Assembly (NCBI RefSeq): GCF_027942865.1 | Contig: NC_134509.1 | Location: 32,538,197 to 32,602,196, forward strand | Source: Odontesthes bonariensis | Lineage: Eukaryota > Chordata > Actinopteri > Atheriniformes > Atherinopsidae | Length of the DNA stretch: 64,000 bases | Reading direction: 5' to 3' | In this document: piece after piece, positions 38,143-49,500 of the stretch | Position numbering within the stretch: position 1 is the first letter of the stretch | Layout: every line of letters begins with the position of its first letter | The notes under the pieces: model-generated | What the model was told of the DNA's origin: nothing | The model's input: only the letters and a program-made list of their open reading frames with translations | Databases searched by the model: none | Position numbers and translations under genes: made by a program

Positions 38143-41100
38143 CATCTTAATTTGCTCTCCATTCTTCAGTGGATTGTTAGGCCATCTTTGTGGTTTTATG
38201 CAATGACTGATCTGTCTTTTTTATGTCTTCAGCCCTGCCAGACTGCCTTCTTCCTTTTGAACCCAAATTCATTGATGAACACTACCTCCAAAATTTCTAC
38301 ACACACCAGCTCAGGGTGTGTTCGCCACCTGGTATCCTGGTCGGATGATATTGACTGCATTGTTTCCAAACCACTCAGCAGCTTTTCAGCTTATTAACTC
38401 CTTAGTCCTTACTGAAAAAACTTTTCCAGTTTACTCACCACCGAGCTTTCTTTTGAATGCATGAGGCGCCAGTTTATAATCTGATTTCAGCCAATGTTCA
38501 AGGAGAGATTTTTTTTCACAAGTTGACTCTGTTGAAATTTTATGAGGTCCTAATCAAATGTCTGTGACATGCTTTGGTCCAAATATCTCCTAAAAACAAT
38601 CAAACGGCTCCTTTTTCTACAATGAATTTACACTTCAATTCATAGTGATTTGTTATGGGGTTTCCAAACAGACTGGATACAGACAAAGACTTTGTAGAGC
38701 ATTGATATTTAATGTCTTTGGTAAGTAAATTATATAACTGGTGACAAGAATTTGCTATTAACAGCACAGCAAAAAGCAGGCGCAAAAGAGTTTTTATATC
38801 CTACATCTGAGGTGCAGACATTGTAGCATGATTTGAAGTCGAAGTTGGGTGGACATAAATGTTGGGAGGCTGGATATTTCTACTCCGAGCTGTGAGTGAG
38901 ATGTAGAAATCCTCTGTAAATATGAACAGCTTACTAAATCAAATATTTTAAATCAAAGGAAAAAAGGGCCAGCGTTTATATTTTCCCAAGTTTGTGAGTT
39001 GGCAGTACATTCAGACAGTTAAATATTTGCTCTGAAACACTGAAAAAGTCATTTATTTCATTATAGTAATATATGCCTGGACTCACCAGCTTGTTGTGCT
39101 CCTCAAGGTCAATACTGTCAGAATTGTCCTCAGCAACAATCTGTCTACTGAACTATATGCAAACCCTCAGCAGGGGCTCACTTTGCTAGTTTTTAAGTCC
39201 ATGTTAATTCTGGGCACACACTATTTTTCATGTTGCAGGAACGTGCTCATTTTGTGACCCCCATTTTGACTCCTTCACAATACATGTTATGAATGCTAAA
39301 CATTTCCAGCACACCAGCACAGGACCTGACCTCCTTGGGGCCTTAGGCAAAATTCTGCTTGGTGTCCTCCTGCCTGACCCCTGAGCCATGCAAACCATCT
39401 ACCACTGCCACGCAATTGCACCTGACACCCCTGTTCCAACTGCGATCCTCCCACCGTTAAAACAGAAATATTTTTGCAACAGTTTCTGAGATGACATGTA
39501 ATCAAATGTGTCTGTTAGATATCCTACAAATGCTCTGGTGTAAATGTTATTGTGAATTATATGAATTACATGATTCACAGGCAACATTATAGGTCCTCTG
39601 ACTTTGATAGCACACTGAATTGAGCGAAACCTATTGGCTGCTTGGAACTCAATAAATCAAAAATTACCTGTTGTGCGATGAGTTAGAAATACATGTAACT
39701 TAAAATCGATGGACTAAATTATATAAAGCTATCAATACTGTTTGCTGTATGTATTTGTACTTCTTCTGAAGTGTAGGTTGAGTTTGTAGCTCCTCCTCTA
39801 TAAATAGAAGGCGGTTCTCAGTTTTTCACACTCCTGGACCTGGTGACAGCCATGTTCCACAGCTGCTCCACACTCGCTGCCTTATTGTGCCTTTTGTATA
39901 TTTAGCTGCTCCGTTTCACTTCCTCTGCTGTTGATGTTAGGAAAACACACAACAATACAGCTGTGACTCTGCCCTCCCTCCATCTCCTTTCCTCTCCTCC
40001 CACCACCTTTTCCTCCCTCATGCCTTGCCTTGACTCAGTGGTCCCTTCATTTGCTTTCGATCTCATCAAGGCATTCTTTGAGAAAGAAACTGGGGGGGAT
40101 TCACAGGGCTGTAACGTTGCCAAATGGCATTTTTGTTGTTCCAGCTCACACTTACTACTTGTTTAGAACACAACGTAACATAATGCCAAAAATGGATTGT
40201 GAGCTTCTAAAATCTAAATCGGGACCTGGCCAGGAAAATCCTTGCAGTTATTACTCATTCCCACAAGTCTGTTGCTTGTTCTACTGTTCTACTGGGATTG
40301 TTCTCTTGTTTACTTTAAACTACAGTACATGACTTTTTGATACTTTGAGGTTTCTGTTATTTATCAATAGATACAGCAGGGGCAACTTTCCAATGTTTTA
40401 CAGGAAAATATTAAACGTGTGGTAATATAAAAAAGTGGTGAGTATAACAATACAGAATTTGAATGGATTTTGCTGGTTATCTTTAATTTTACAGTCCATT
40501 TTCTATATTCAACTAACTACAAAGCTAGATTGCCAATGTTGTGTTTAAGAATTCAGGCAAAGTGACGTTATCCTGGAACCTTGTAGGTATTTTTATGTAA
40601 GTCTGACCATGAGTTTCTTTCTTTTAAACCCCCTAACCCGATGCTTCCCCCGATGCTTCCTTGCATCAGTCTTATGCATTTTGAAATGATCTAATTGGTA
40701 ACCCAACACCACCTGTGTGCATCAGTTCAACTTAACTTAAAACAAAATTGTCCAAAGAAAAAAGAAAAAATCCCCCCCACTTCAAGGGGTCCAAGACCTA
40801 CACGCCAATAAGAATTTGAAGTGCCTTAGCGTCTGTCACTGCATTAAATGGGTTTTACGTTACAATAAAAACAATACGGGTTATGTAATTTAGAAATGGG
40901 TTAAATTTGCTTTAAAATCTCTTTGACGATAATGTCTGTCGAATAGTTTTGTAAGTTAGTGTTGTTTTCGTGCTTTGATTGTCATGACTTCACTGTTCTT
41001 AAGTGCTACCCTGACAATAAACAAAGTGGATTTTTAAGAGGAAGATTGTTTTCTTGTCCTGTTCTTAAAGTATAACTACATCTACAATAGTTAAAACAAA

Positions 41101-42290
41101 GTTTCTTGTCTTATGATCCTGGTGAGTTTACCAGGAATAATATTTGCCAGAAGATTCAGTGACTATTGAATCAGCCTTGATTTAGACAGACTATCATCGT
41201 CAGAAACGGTTTCAAAGGTTGTGCGTTGAATCTGTGGCCTGAGACTGAACTTTGGGTGTAGGATAGTGGCTGTTTGCCTCATCCTGTAATGGGCTGCAGT
41301 GACAGAGGAAGTTGGTAAGAGGAGAAGGGAAATAAGTCTCTATGAATTAGATCAGGATATTGCCCAGGAAGTTAATTAATGCTTCCACACAGACTCACAT
41401 GCACACCACTGTTTAAAAAAAGAAAGTGAGAGGTGACAGATGAAAAAAAGAAAAAAGACTCTAAAACTGAGACACTGAAAGACTGACTTAGACTAACTCT
41501 TTATGAACTGATTTACTCTAAATTAGACTGTCTGAAACTTCATTTGATTACTTCTATATTGGCTGTCTAGTCTTTTTTGGTCTGGACCATTTTTAAAGCA
41601 CATTTAGCTCTTTGTCATCTTAACTCACTTAAAAAGTCAGTAAATGTTTTTAAACATGCACACACTAAACAAGTTTATTCGTCCATCCTGATCTGTTTGT
41701 GGACCAGGAGAAGTTTAAATGAGAACTATGTGGATAACGGCAGATGCCAGTTTTGTGCATTTCATAAGTGGAACAGGTCCAACAGGGTCAGGTAATGCTT
41801 TAGTTATCCTACGCTTGGTTTTAGATGAGAACACAGGATTTCAAACCGCAGGGTCAGTGCCAAGGCTCGTAAGTCCTTTCTCAAAGCTAGGAAAACAGTC
41901 TCATTGATGTTGTCATGGCTTGGCTCACGTGGTTTATATCTGAAACTTCAAGAATTTGTTACAAACTAATGTTATAAAGATTCAAAGACACTGGTGATGT
42001 GAAGTGTAGTTTTCAACCTTTTATTGGTTTCCTCTGTGTCATAATGGAAAAAGATATTTTGCTGACTTATAAAATATATTTTGCTGACTTTAAAATATAT
42101 TAAAATAAAATCAAATTTTTCCATTTAGTGCTATAGGAACAATGTGATTTTATGATTAACAGAACCACACATCAGTTAAAACATGGACCCTTTGTATAAA
42201 TCTATTGAATTATAAGAATTGCCTTTCATTTAGTCCAACAATTGATGTTTTGTTTGGTTGTTCTTTCAACTTCTCTTTGGTTTAATGGCT

Positions 42291-42325
42291 GTGTGTGTGT
42301 GGGGGGGGGGGGGGGGGGGGGGGGG
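42291..42325. repeat. GT tract followed by a 25-G homopolymer
   Basis: Five GT units (42291-42300) run into exactly 25 consecutive G (42301-42325). Such a run can form a G-quadruplex and is also error-prone in sequencing. Confidence 0.95.
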
Positions 42326-43462
42326 TAAGTAGTTTATAAGAATGACACAAAAATAGCAGCTACGATCAGAAACCTGTGACTCCGGCTTCATGGACATGAA
42401 AGCTGCAGATATTTTCTACATGATTTCTCTTGCTGAAATGGACACACAATATCCCCTTCCTCTCTGACATGACAGGGATGTTGAACTTTGAGGACTGACA
42501 GCAAGCAGCACGTTTAACCTGATATGCTTTCAAGTTGTCGTTCACTCATATATGTACATAGTACACTGTGGTCATCACTTTGAGGGGGGAGTTGAGGGGC
42601 TCATACTTCATCCTGTCAGTGGCAGCAGAGTGTCCTCTCAGTCTGCCCCTCACTCTGTACACAGCCTGAAGGTAAAAGGTCAGCTTTTACATTGGTGAAT
42701 ATTTGTGTGTTATTGCGTGAATGTAGTCCAGGAATAGCCATACAGGGATGCTTCCTCTGTCTTCCCTCTGCAGAGAGGAAGAATCCACTGTGACCCCTAG
42801 CTTCCGTGGCGACCCATCCAGCCATGACCCTAATTTGAAAAATCAAGCATCCTGGAAAACACTCGCTGTCTACCCTGGAAATGAGAACAGATTTGTCTTC
42901 TGGTTCAAAATAAACATATTCATAACATTTGGCTACAGAGCAGGACAAGACTCTACAGGGAAGCTGATGAGATAAAGAGAAACAAAAACTAAGGAGAAAG
43001 AATATGTGTCTGTTTCAAAGACTAATATAAATGTGTGGTCTGTCACACAAAGGAAAGCAACATTTTTGTATCTTTGAACTGAAGCAAAGAATCTGTTGAT
43101 CCTCACAAATATATCCTGACAAGCCAATAATACCATTAGTCTTTCTAGATAAACTATTAGTTATCAGCCATATCAGCATGAGGAGTATGATTTGCTTCCA
43201 AGATCATCTTTTGCAAACCAAGTGACCACTGAGCACAGACATGAAAAATACAGCAGGAATCAACCTGTTGTGATGCGGGTGTTAGCCACTAACCATACGA
43301 TGAACCCTAAGCAGCTCTGTTATTGTAGCCGTGTCAGCTTATATTTCTTTCCCAAGATGAATTTAAGGAAGATGTAATACACTTGTGATACATTGTTTTT
43401 TTACATCAGAGAGAGAAAAAGGCTAGATGTGCGTTTGAGAAAAATGCTTTTAAGACAAGGTC

Positions 43463-44221
43463 TTAAAGGTGGGGTAGGGGTTCTTTTTCTAGAGCATTTT
43501 TTTACATGTTGCTTGAAATACTCTTCACACCCCCATTGCAACCAATTAATTAAAAGTTTTGACAAAAAAATGAAAAGTTTTAGTGGCCTCTAGAACGAAA
43601 AAAATCCAGGAAAAACACTATCCAATCATACTGAACGGACTGTTAACGATGATTGGATTCTGATGCGTCTATCGAACTGCAATCTGCTCCTCCCTCCCCC
43701 TCCTTCCCCCTGTGCGCGTACCCTTCTTCGTGAACGAATTACGTGCCCAGAAGCTTGGCAGGAAGCTAAACTAGAGCCAGCTTGGCTAGCACCTAACATT
43801 ATTAAACGGTTCATTATGATGTTGAAAGGTATTTTCTTACCTGTGAATCCGCCATGAGAAAAAGTTAGCAAAAGTTAGCCAAACCATGAGACTGTTATCG
43901 GAAAACAGAGTCTCTTCAGTCAAAGGCTTCTTCAGTTTGGATTCAAAACGGACCGCTACAGGAAATCTTTCCTGCCCACAGCCATCAGCATCTATAATAA
44001 CTCCTTGATTTAAGTAGTAATAGTTACATCAACATTTAATTTCCCTCTGGGATAAATAAAGTATTTTTGAATTGAATTGAATTGAATTTGAATTGAATGT
44101 ACTCTAGAGGCGTGGCTTCGGGGGGAAGTCTGAAGAAAGGGGTTGGGAATTTTTGACCAGTGTATTTTCAAAATGCAGCTTCGCTGGACTCAAAATCCAG
44201 GATCTCCTACCCTACCTTTAA
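43463..44221. mobile_element. TTAA-flanked inverted-repeat element with a LINE 3' end inside
   Basis: The left end reads TTAA then AGGTGGGGTAGG (43467-43478). The right end reads CCTACCCTACCT (44206-44217) then TTAA. The termini are inverted repeats at 11 of 12 positions, and TTAA on both sides fits a piggyBac-type target duplication. There is no transposase frame, so this is a non-autonomous element of about 750 bp. A LINE 3' fragment (43885-44100) sits inside it. Confidence 0.6.
43885..44100 (+). mobile_element. LINE 3'-end fragment, sister copy of 20573-21797
   Basis: Starting at CCATGAGACTG this stretch is nearly identical to the reverse complement of about 20573-20770, including the last codons, the GGGATAAA motif and the TTGAA-repeat tail. 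It is strongly 5'-truncated, keeping only about 0.2 kb. The high identity suggests a recently active family. Confidence 0.88.
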
Positions 44222-44347
44222 TTTCCAACTTTATTTCCAGCCGGGCAGGTCCGCCGTCCTGATCAACCGTTCGCCCCGCCTCCCCACAGTGTTCAGCGGA
44301 CCCGTTGTGGACTCTAGTCGGATCCGCACATTGTAGCCTACGCGCTC

Positions 44348-44766
44348 CCCAGATAGCAGTGGACTCCGGGGCGGATCCGCCGTCCTGATCAACCACTCAT
44401 CCCGCCTTCCATTTATAATTGGTAAACAAGTTTTTATCTGTATCTAATTTTGTTAATAAATTCATAATAAATAAAGGTTCTGGACCAAATGATACCACCT
44501 CCGTTATAAGTATCGTAAACGGATCCGAAACGAATCTGGGCCGGATGATGTGTTTTATGAACGGATCCGGGCTGGATGATGTGTTTTATGAACGGATCCG
44601 GGCTGGATGATGTGTTTTATGAACGGATCCGGGCCGGATGTAGCACTTAATGTGTGGATCCGGATAGGGTCCGGGGCGGATCCGGGCCGGATCCGTGATC
44701 TGGATCTGTTCCGGATCCGTTCCGGTGTGCAAGTGGACTCCGATCCGGGTCCGTTTGCTATCTGGG
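44348..44766. mobile_element. Inverted-repeat (MITE-like) element rich in GGATCCG
   Basis: A perfect 11-bp terminal inverted repeat, CCCAGATAGCA at 44348-44358 and TGCTATCTGGG at 44756-44766, encloses 419 bp. The interior carries many copies of GGATCCG and a 31-bp tandem repeat. There is no transposase frame and no clear target duplication. Confidence 0.6.
44528..44640. repeat. 31-bp tandem minisatellite, about 3.6 copies
   Basis: The unit begins GAACGGATCCGGGCTGGATG and ends in ATGTGTTTTAT. Copies start at 44528, 44559, 44590 and 44621 (partial). The middle two are identical. Confidence 0.93.
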
Positions 44767-45599
44767 ATTGCTCTTGCCCCTTGTGTGTTGTCAAGGGGAC
44801 TGCATTATACTTTAAAGGATATCCTGGAAAATAATGTTAACCCCATAGCTAAAAAATATCATAGTATCTTGTTTGCAAAAAATATCTGTAAATGCAAATT
44901 ATATATATATATATTACATTTTGTAATAATATATTTGATTAAAAAAATATATTGTTATGTTAGACTAGTGTTTATTCATGAATTAATAATGCTCCCACGG
45001 GCGCTGAAGTTCCCTTAAACCTAATAAGGAGGTGGCAAGACCTGCTTTCAAGAGAGGACCAGGGAGCCCTGGAGCAAACTTGAAGAGAATAGTCAAATCT
45101 TTCATTTGTAAATGTAAACATCCTGCCAAGAACTTTCAAAATATACCACCAAATGCCCTGTACAGTTCAAAATTGTAAAGTGCATCACCTTCATGTGTTG
45201 AACAGCATATTTAGCAATGGGAGTTAAATGTCTGGGGACTTCGGTTGACATTTTCTTACTCAGTATCCACATATTTTGTATGTAGATAACAGTTAACAAA
45301 CTGTAGCCTTTGTTAAATAAAGTACTGTGTTTCTGAATGAAGTATCAGGGTTTTGTATTTTGCCTGAAACATCCAAGATCATCCAAATCTAAAATTACTT
45401 TATCGATTGAAAATCAAATCTGAGCAAACGATTGTTTCATTAGGATTTCTTATAATTCACAATACACTTCTTAAAAATCATCACCCTAAAGTTGCCTCTC
45501 AGCATATGGTGTCAAAGACACTGTTCAAGTATAGAAATCTTCATGTTTTTGTAAAAAGTTTAAGCATGTTTTTATTTTGAAAGCAAACTTATGTAGTTT
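44767..45599. other. Intergenic stretch upstream of pdgfb
   Basis: AT-rich, with a short TA tract near 44899-44913. No exon recognised. The boundary with the pdgfb promoter/5' UTR is not defined by any clear signal. Confidence 0.4.
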
Positions 45600-46511
45600 C
45601 CGGTACGAATGTGCCTTTCTACTTCCAACTTGCCATTTAAAACTTCTGAGGGTAGGCCCAGCTTTAGCAGAGTAAAGCCGCTCACAGCTCGAGACGCAAC
45701 CAGAGCTGAGCAGTGCGCGAAGCGAGAACGACGTGACACATGAACAAGACACACCGGGAAGGGGAACGGAGACGCAGAGACAAGTATGGGATTTACCGGG
45801 AGCCGCTTCTGATCGAAGGACGCTTGAATTAGACCCATAAGCTTTTCTCAGTTGAGTTAATTGCGCTGCATTGAAAATCATTTGACATTTTTAAGTAGAG
45901 AATTACGCACGAAGCGCCATTCCATGGTGAACCAACTTTTACGCACGGACCTTTGGAGATGTGAGGCTTCAATTGTGACCAGAAAGCTGCATTAGTATCA
46001 CTGAAATGCAATTAATTTTGTAGCGAGGGCTTGAAATCTGATTGTTTTTTACGAGATTTTTGCCTGGAAACAGGACGCATCAAACACTTTTGGCACCAGT
46101 TGACGAATACTTTACATTACTTACTTGAATGGGCTTATTAAAAGAGACTCTTGTGAACTGCATTCCGATATAGTAGAAACTCTGTACATAGGAACTGTCC
46201 ATTGTGTGTCATACAGCGTGCATTACGCGCCGGTCCCACTGACAGCTTCCCCTGGTATCTCCTTAAATGAGTTTTCAAAACAGCGATATGGACAGAGTCA
46301 GACGTCTAGCCTGCGCGTGAGTCACAGTGAACAAACATTTGGACAAGCTGCACTTATTGGCAGTGACACATTTGGGATATATAACAGTGCGTACTTTGCG
46401 CAAGCGGCCAGCACACGACACCGGGACGAGGCTCGGTGCAGCCGTGGGATTGCAATCCGAGGTGCTAAATGCCCAGCCGGTCGCTTGCGGCTCCTCAGGC
46501 TGGGCGGCAAC
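45600..46511 (+). promoter_or_regulatory. Probable promoter and 5' UTR region of pdgfb
   Basis: This stretch is richer in GC and CpG than its surroundings and leads directly into the signal-peptide exon. Mammalian PDGFB has a long 5' UTR, so the start site could be anywhere here. A TATATAA at 46378-46384 lies 128 bp before the ATG. The last 387 bp stay open in the pdgfb frame back to an ATG at 46125. Confidence 0.4.
46378..46384 (+). promoter_or_regulatory. TATA-like motif upstream of pdgfb ATG
   Basis: TATATAA, 128 bp before the chosen start codon. This would give a very short 5' UTR compared with mammalian PDGFB, so it may be fortuitous. Confidence 0.2.
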
Positions 46512-49500
46512 ATGAGGTCCTGGGTCCTGCTGCTGCTACTGACTGCGCTCTTGACGCCTCGTCTGCGGCTCGGGAACGCTGAGGTGAGACCGGGGAATTT
46601 GCCGGTAAACATGACCTCTAGTCGGTGTGGGGAAACCAACAGATATGGTTGAAATGCATGGTTTCACAATATGATTTAAAGTTAAATACATTAATGATGG
46701 AGAAAAAACTGGGAATCACGGGGAAATCAACACGTTTTTTCATACTCTTAAGACAATTAATCAATTTTGATTCAATTAGCCAAAAAGCTTATGAACATCT
46801 GTGTCAATACTGTCACAAACATTGATGATGACTGTACCTCCACTACATCAGATGGATCAAAAGATGTCAGAGTGAGGACAGAAGAAAGGCAGGAAAGATA
46901 ATCCATTTGGGTTAATTTCCCGTTTTTGATGGGGATGGTGGGGATTTCTCCTTTTGCCTGCATTAATTCCTTTTCTGATCTTTTTAAACCTGAGAATTCT
47001 GTGGTCTGACGGAAGGTTGACTAATAGGCTTTTACATTTTTTTTATCCTAACCCTCTGATGTTACTCTACCAAGTGTGGGGTAGATGAATTCTAACACAG
47101 TGGAAGAGTAAAGCAGAGAGAAGAAAAAAATCACTATTTGTGTGTGCGTTTGACAGTCTCTTCAGCATCTAGTTTTCCCTCTGTGACTCTGCAGCTTGTT
47201 TCGTTTGTGGGATCCGTCTCTTTCAGTGGTTCATTTTCATGCTTCATTTCAGCAATTCACCCGAGGTGTTACAGGGGGAGTCATACAGTCACAGGCTTGG
47301 CAGCAAGAGTTAAACTACTGTATGAAGCTGGAGCCAAAATCCATCCATCAAGTTCACACCAAGGTCCTATTGGTTACCATTTTTTCAACTTACCTCTGGA
47401 ATGGTTTTTCTCTGGAATGGACTCTGCAAGTGCAGTTATGTCCAATAACTACCTATCCATCAAATTCAGTGAAGGTCATAGTCAGTTGGTTTTGCTTTTT
47501 ACTGGAGATTCATATCACTTGAGAACATAAGATGGTGCATAACTGTCTCACGAGTCCTGCTGAAGTCGCTCATGTGGGCGACGTGTCAGATGACATCTGA
47601 AAAGACACAAAATCAGGTGCATTTTTTGGGTGGAACAGCTCTATGATTAATGTCTGATTAAGTTTCAACAGCTGAAACTACTTTGCAAAGATGAACACTA
47701 TCGGTGTTAAGACTTGCGAGCGCAAATTGAGCATTTTGAGCTCTGTGGACCTTAAACTGAGTATTTTGGACTTGGACTTTGGGCTTGTCTTTATGCCTCA
47801 TTATACTTTTGTTTTAACCTCTCACATTTGCTGCAATCTTACAGCATTTCTTCTGGAAAGCAAAGCATCTTGAAACTAACAAAAGGAGCAAACCATGACA
47901 TTCTGAAAATTTCAGCACACGCATCAAAAACGGAACGCTGCAGTCCCCTTAGCATGTTCACTATAATGCACATGGTGCAACTTCAGGCTGCACTATTCAC
48001 ATCTGACACCTTTTTACATTTTAAATTAACTCTGACCCCTCATGTGACCAGCAGGTGTGAGACCTCTGTGACACTAATCATCTTGTCAAATAATGTTTAG
48101 TGGCATTACGGCTGAAAAAGAAAACGTCTTTGCAACAAATCAGCCACATCTACCTGTGGAGTAGACGTCACATGCGCACAATACACGCACATTCAGCAAA
48201 GTCAGGGCACAAAAGGTTCACTAAGTATGATGTAAGAAGTTCTACCAGAACATTGTTGTTGTTAAGGCAGAGAACATTTTCTCTCAGCTGTTCTGTACAA
48301 ATGCACGCACACTGAGAATCCTTATGATTCATTTTTTGAATCCACTTTAATAGAGCTGGAGTTAACCACACATCAGGTCAGAACTAAATCCTTTCATCAT
48401 CTGCTGTTTAAATCACAATTGCTGACTGGTGGCTTTTGACCAGGTTGTTGTGTGACTGTTGTTTCTGCAGGCAAGCTGGCTGTCGCTTGGTGGCTTGATC
48501 CATTTTACATAAGAACAACAACTAATCTGCCAGGGATTTCATGGTGTTTGTGTGCCATGCAGCTGTGTGTGTATTTTTATGCGCTCACATCTGGATGCAT
48601 GGCCTGGTGTAACTGCGTATGTGTTAGTAAGACATATGTGCATGGCAGGAGTCATCCCTGCAAGCCTCAATTAGAAATATACAGTGGAACATAAGGGCAT
48701 TTGTTTGTGAGCCTGCAGTTTTAGTGAGAAAATCTAGTGAAACCTGGTGGACAGTTTGAAATGATGGGTGTGATGATAAATGATTAAAGTAATAATGGAG
48801 TTTTGGGTTAGTGCCAGGCTTTAAAAAAGGATAACAAATTACCTGGTTCAAAAGTTACAGACATAAAGAGCTTCAGCTGTAGTAGCTCAGAACATCTTGC
48901 AACAAAGGCGCAACGAAGGATACATCAAAGATTTATTGTCACTTTCTATCACAGTGATGATTAAATGTTTTCAGTTGGACACCCAGTAGCTGGTGAGAAG
49001 GTCTCCCTTTTTCCACAAAAAGAGCTCTGGTGTGGACAAAACCATCTCAGGGTGTCCTGGAGTGTCTAGCATGGGGGGTGTAAAGCAATAGGACCTGTGG
49101 GAACTGTGGCTTCTTTGTGGATTGGGCTTGTTTCTCACTGATGATATCGTGGCCTGATTTTAATCAGAGGAATTCTGAACTACGTTGTTTCTCCACAGTT
49201 TTGTCCCAGGGCAGTAGTGTTTCTGTTGTGTGCAAATGAAGACACTACAGTCCTGCAGACACCACTGTAGCATCAACAAAGGCGGTTTTGAGTATTTTGA
49301 TAGGTGTGTGGACAGATTTTACCAACAGTGTAATGTCAAGTTTGTGCACGATGCAGTCACAAAGTTTTTCAGCAGACTGGCTGACATGGAAATGAAGGTT
49401 TATGATGGTGTGTACTATAGATGATGTTTTGTTCTTAGTTTTTGTGTGTCTCTTTGCTTTTTCCATATTCTGTATTCGTCTTTAGTTTTTGTCATCAGGT

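Larger units (their letters stand above)
36846..43462. other. Intergenic stretch with no recognised gene
   Basis: No protein exon was recognised. It contains TA-rich tracts near 37398-37412 and 38107-38142, a GT tract running into a 25-G run (42291-42325) and, near 39335-39380, a phrase resembling the GGGGCCTTAGGCAAAATT found in some fish repeats. Confidence 0.5.

Noticed and set aside
13991-46000. Search by eye for chromodomain (CBX6/CBX7), dynein light chain or pentraxin exons expected from human synteny
   Set aside because: No characteristic motifs of these families were seen on either strand.
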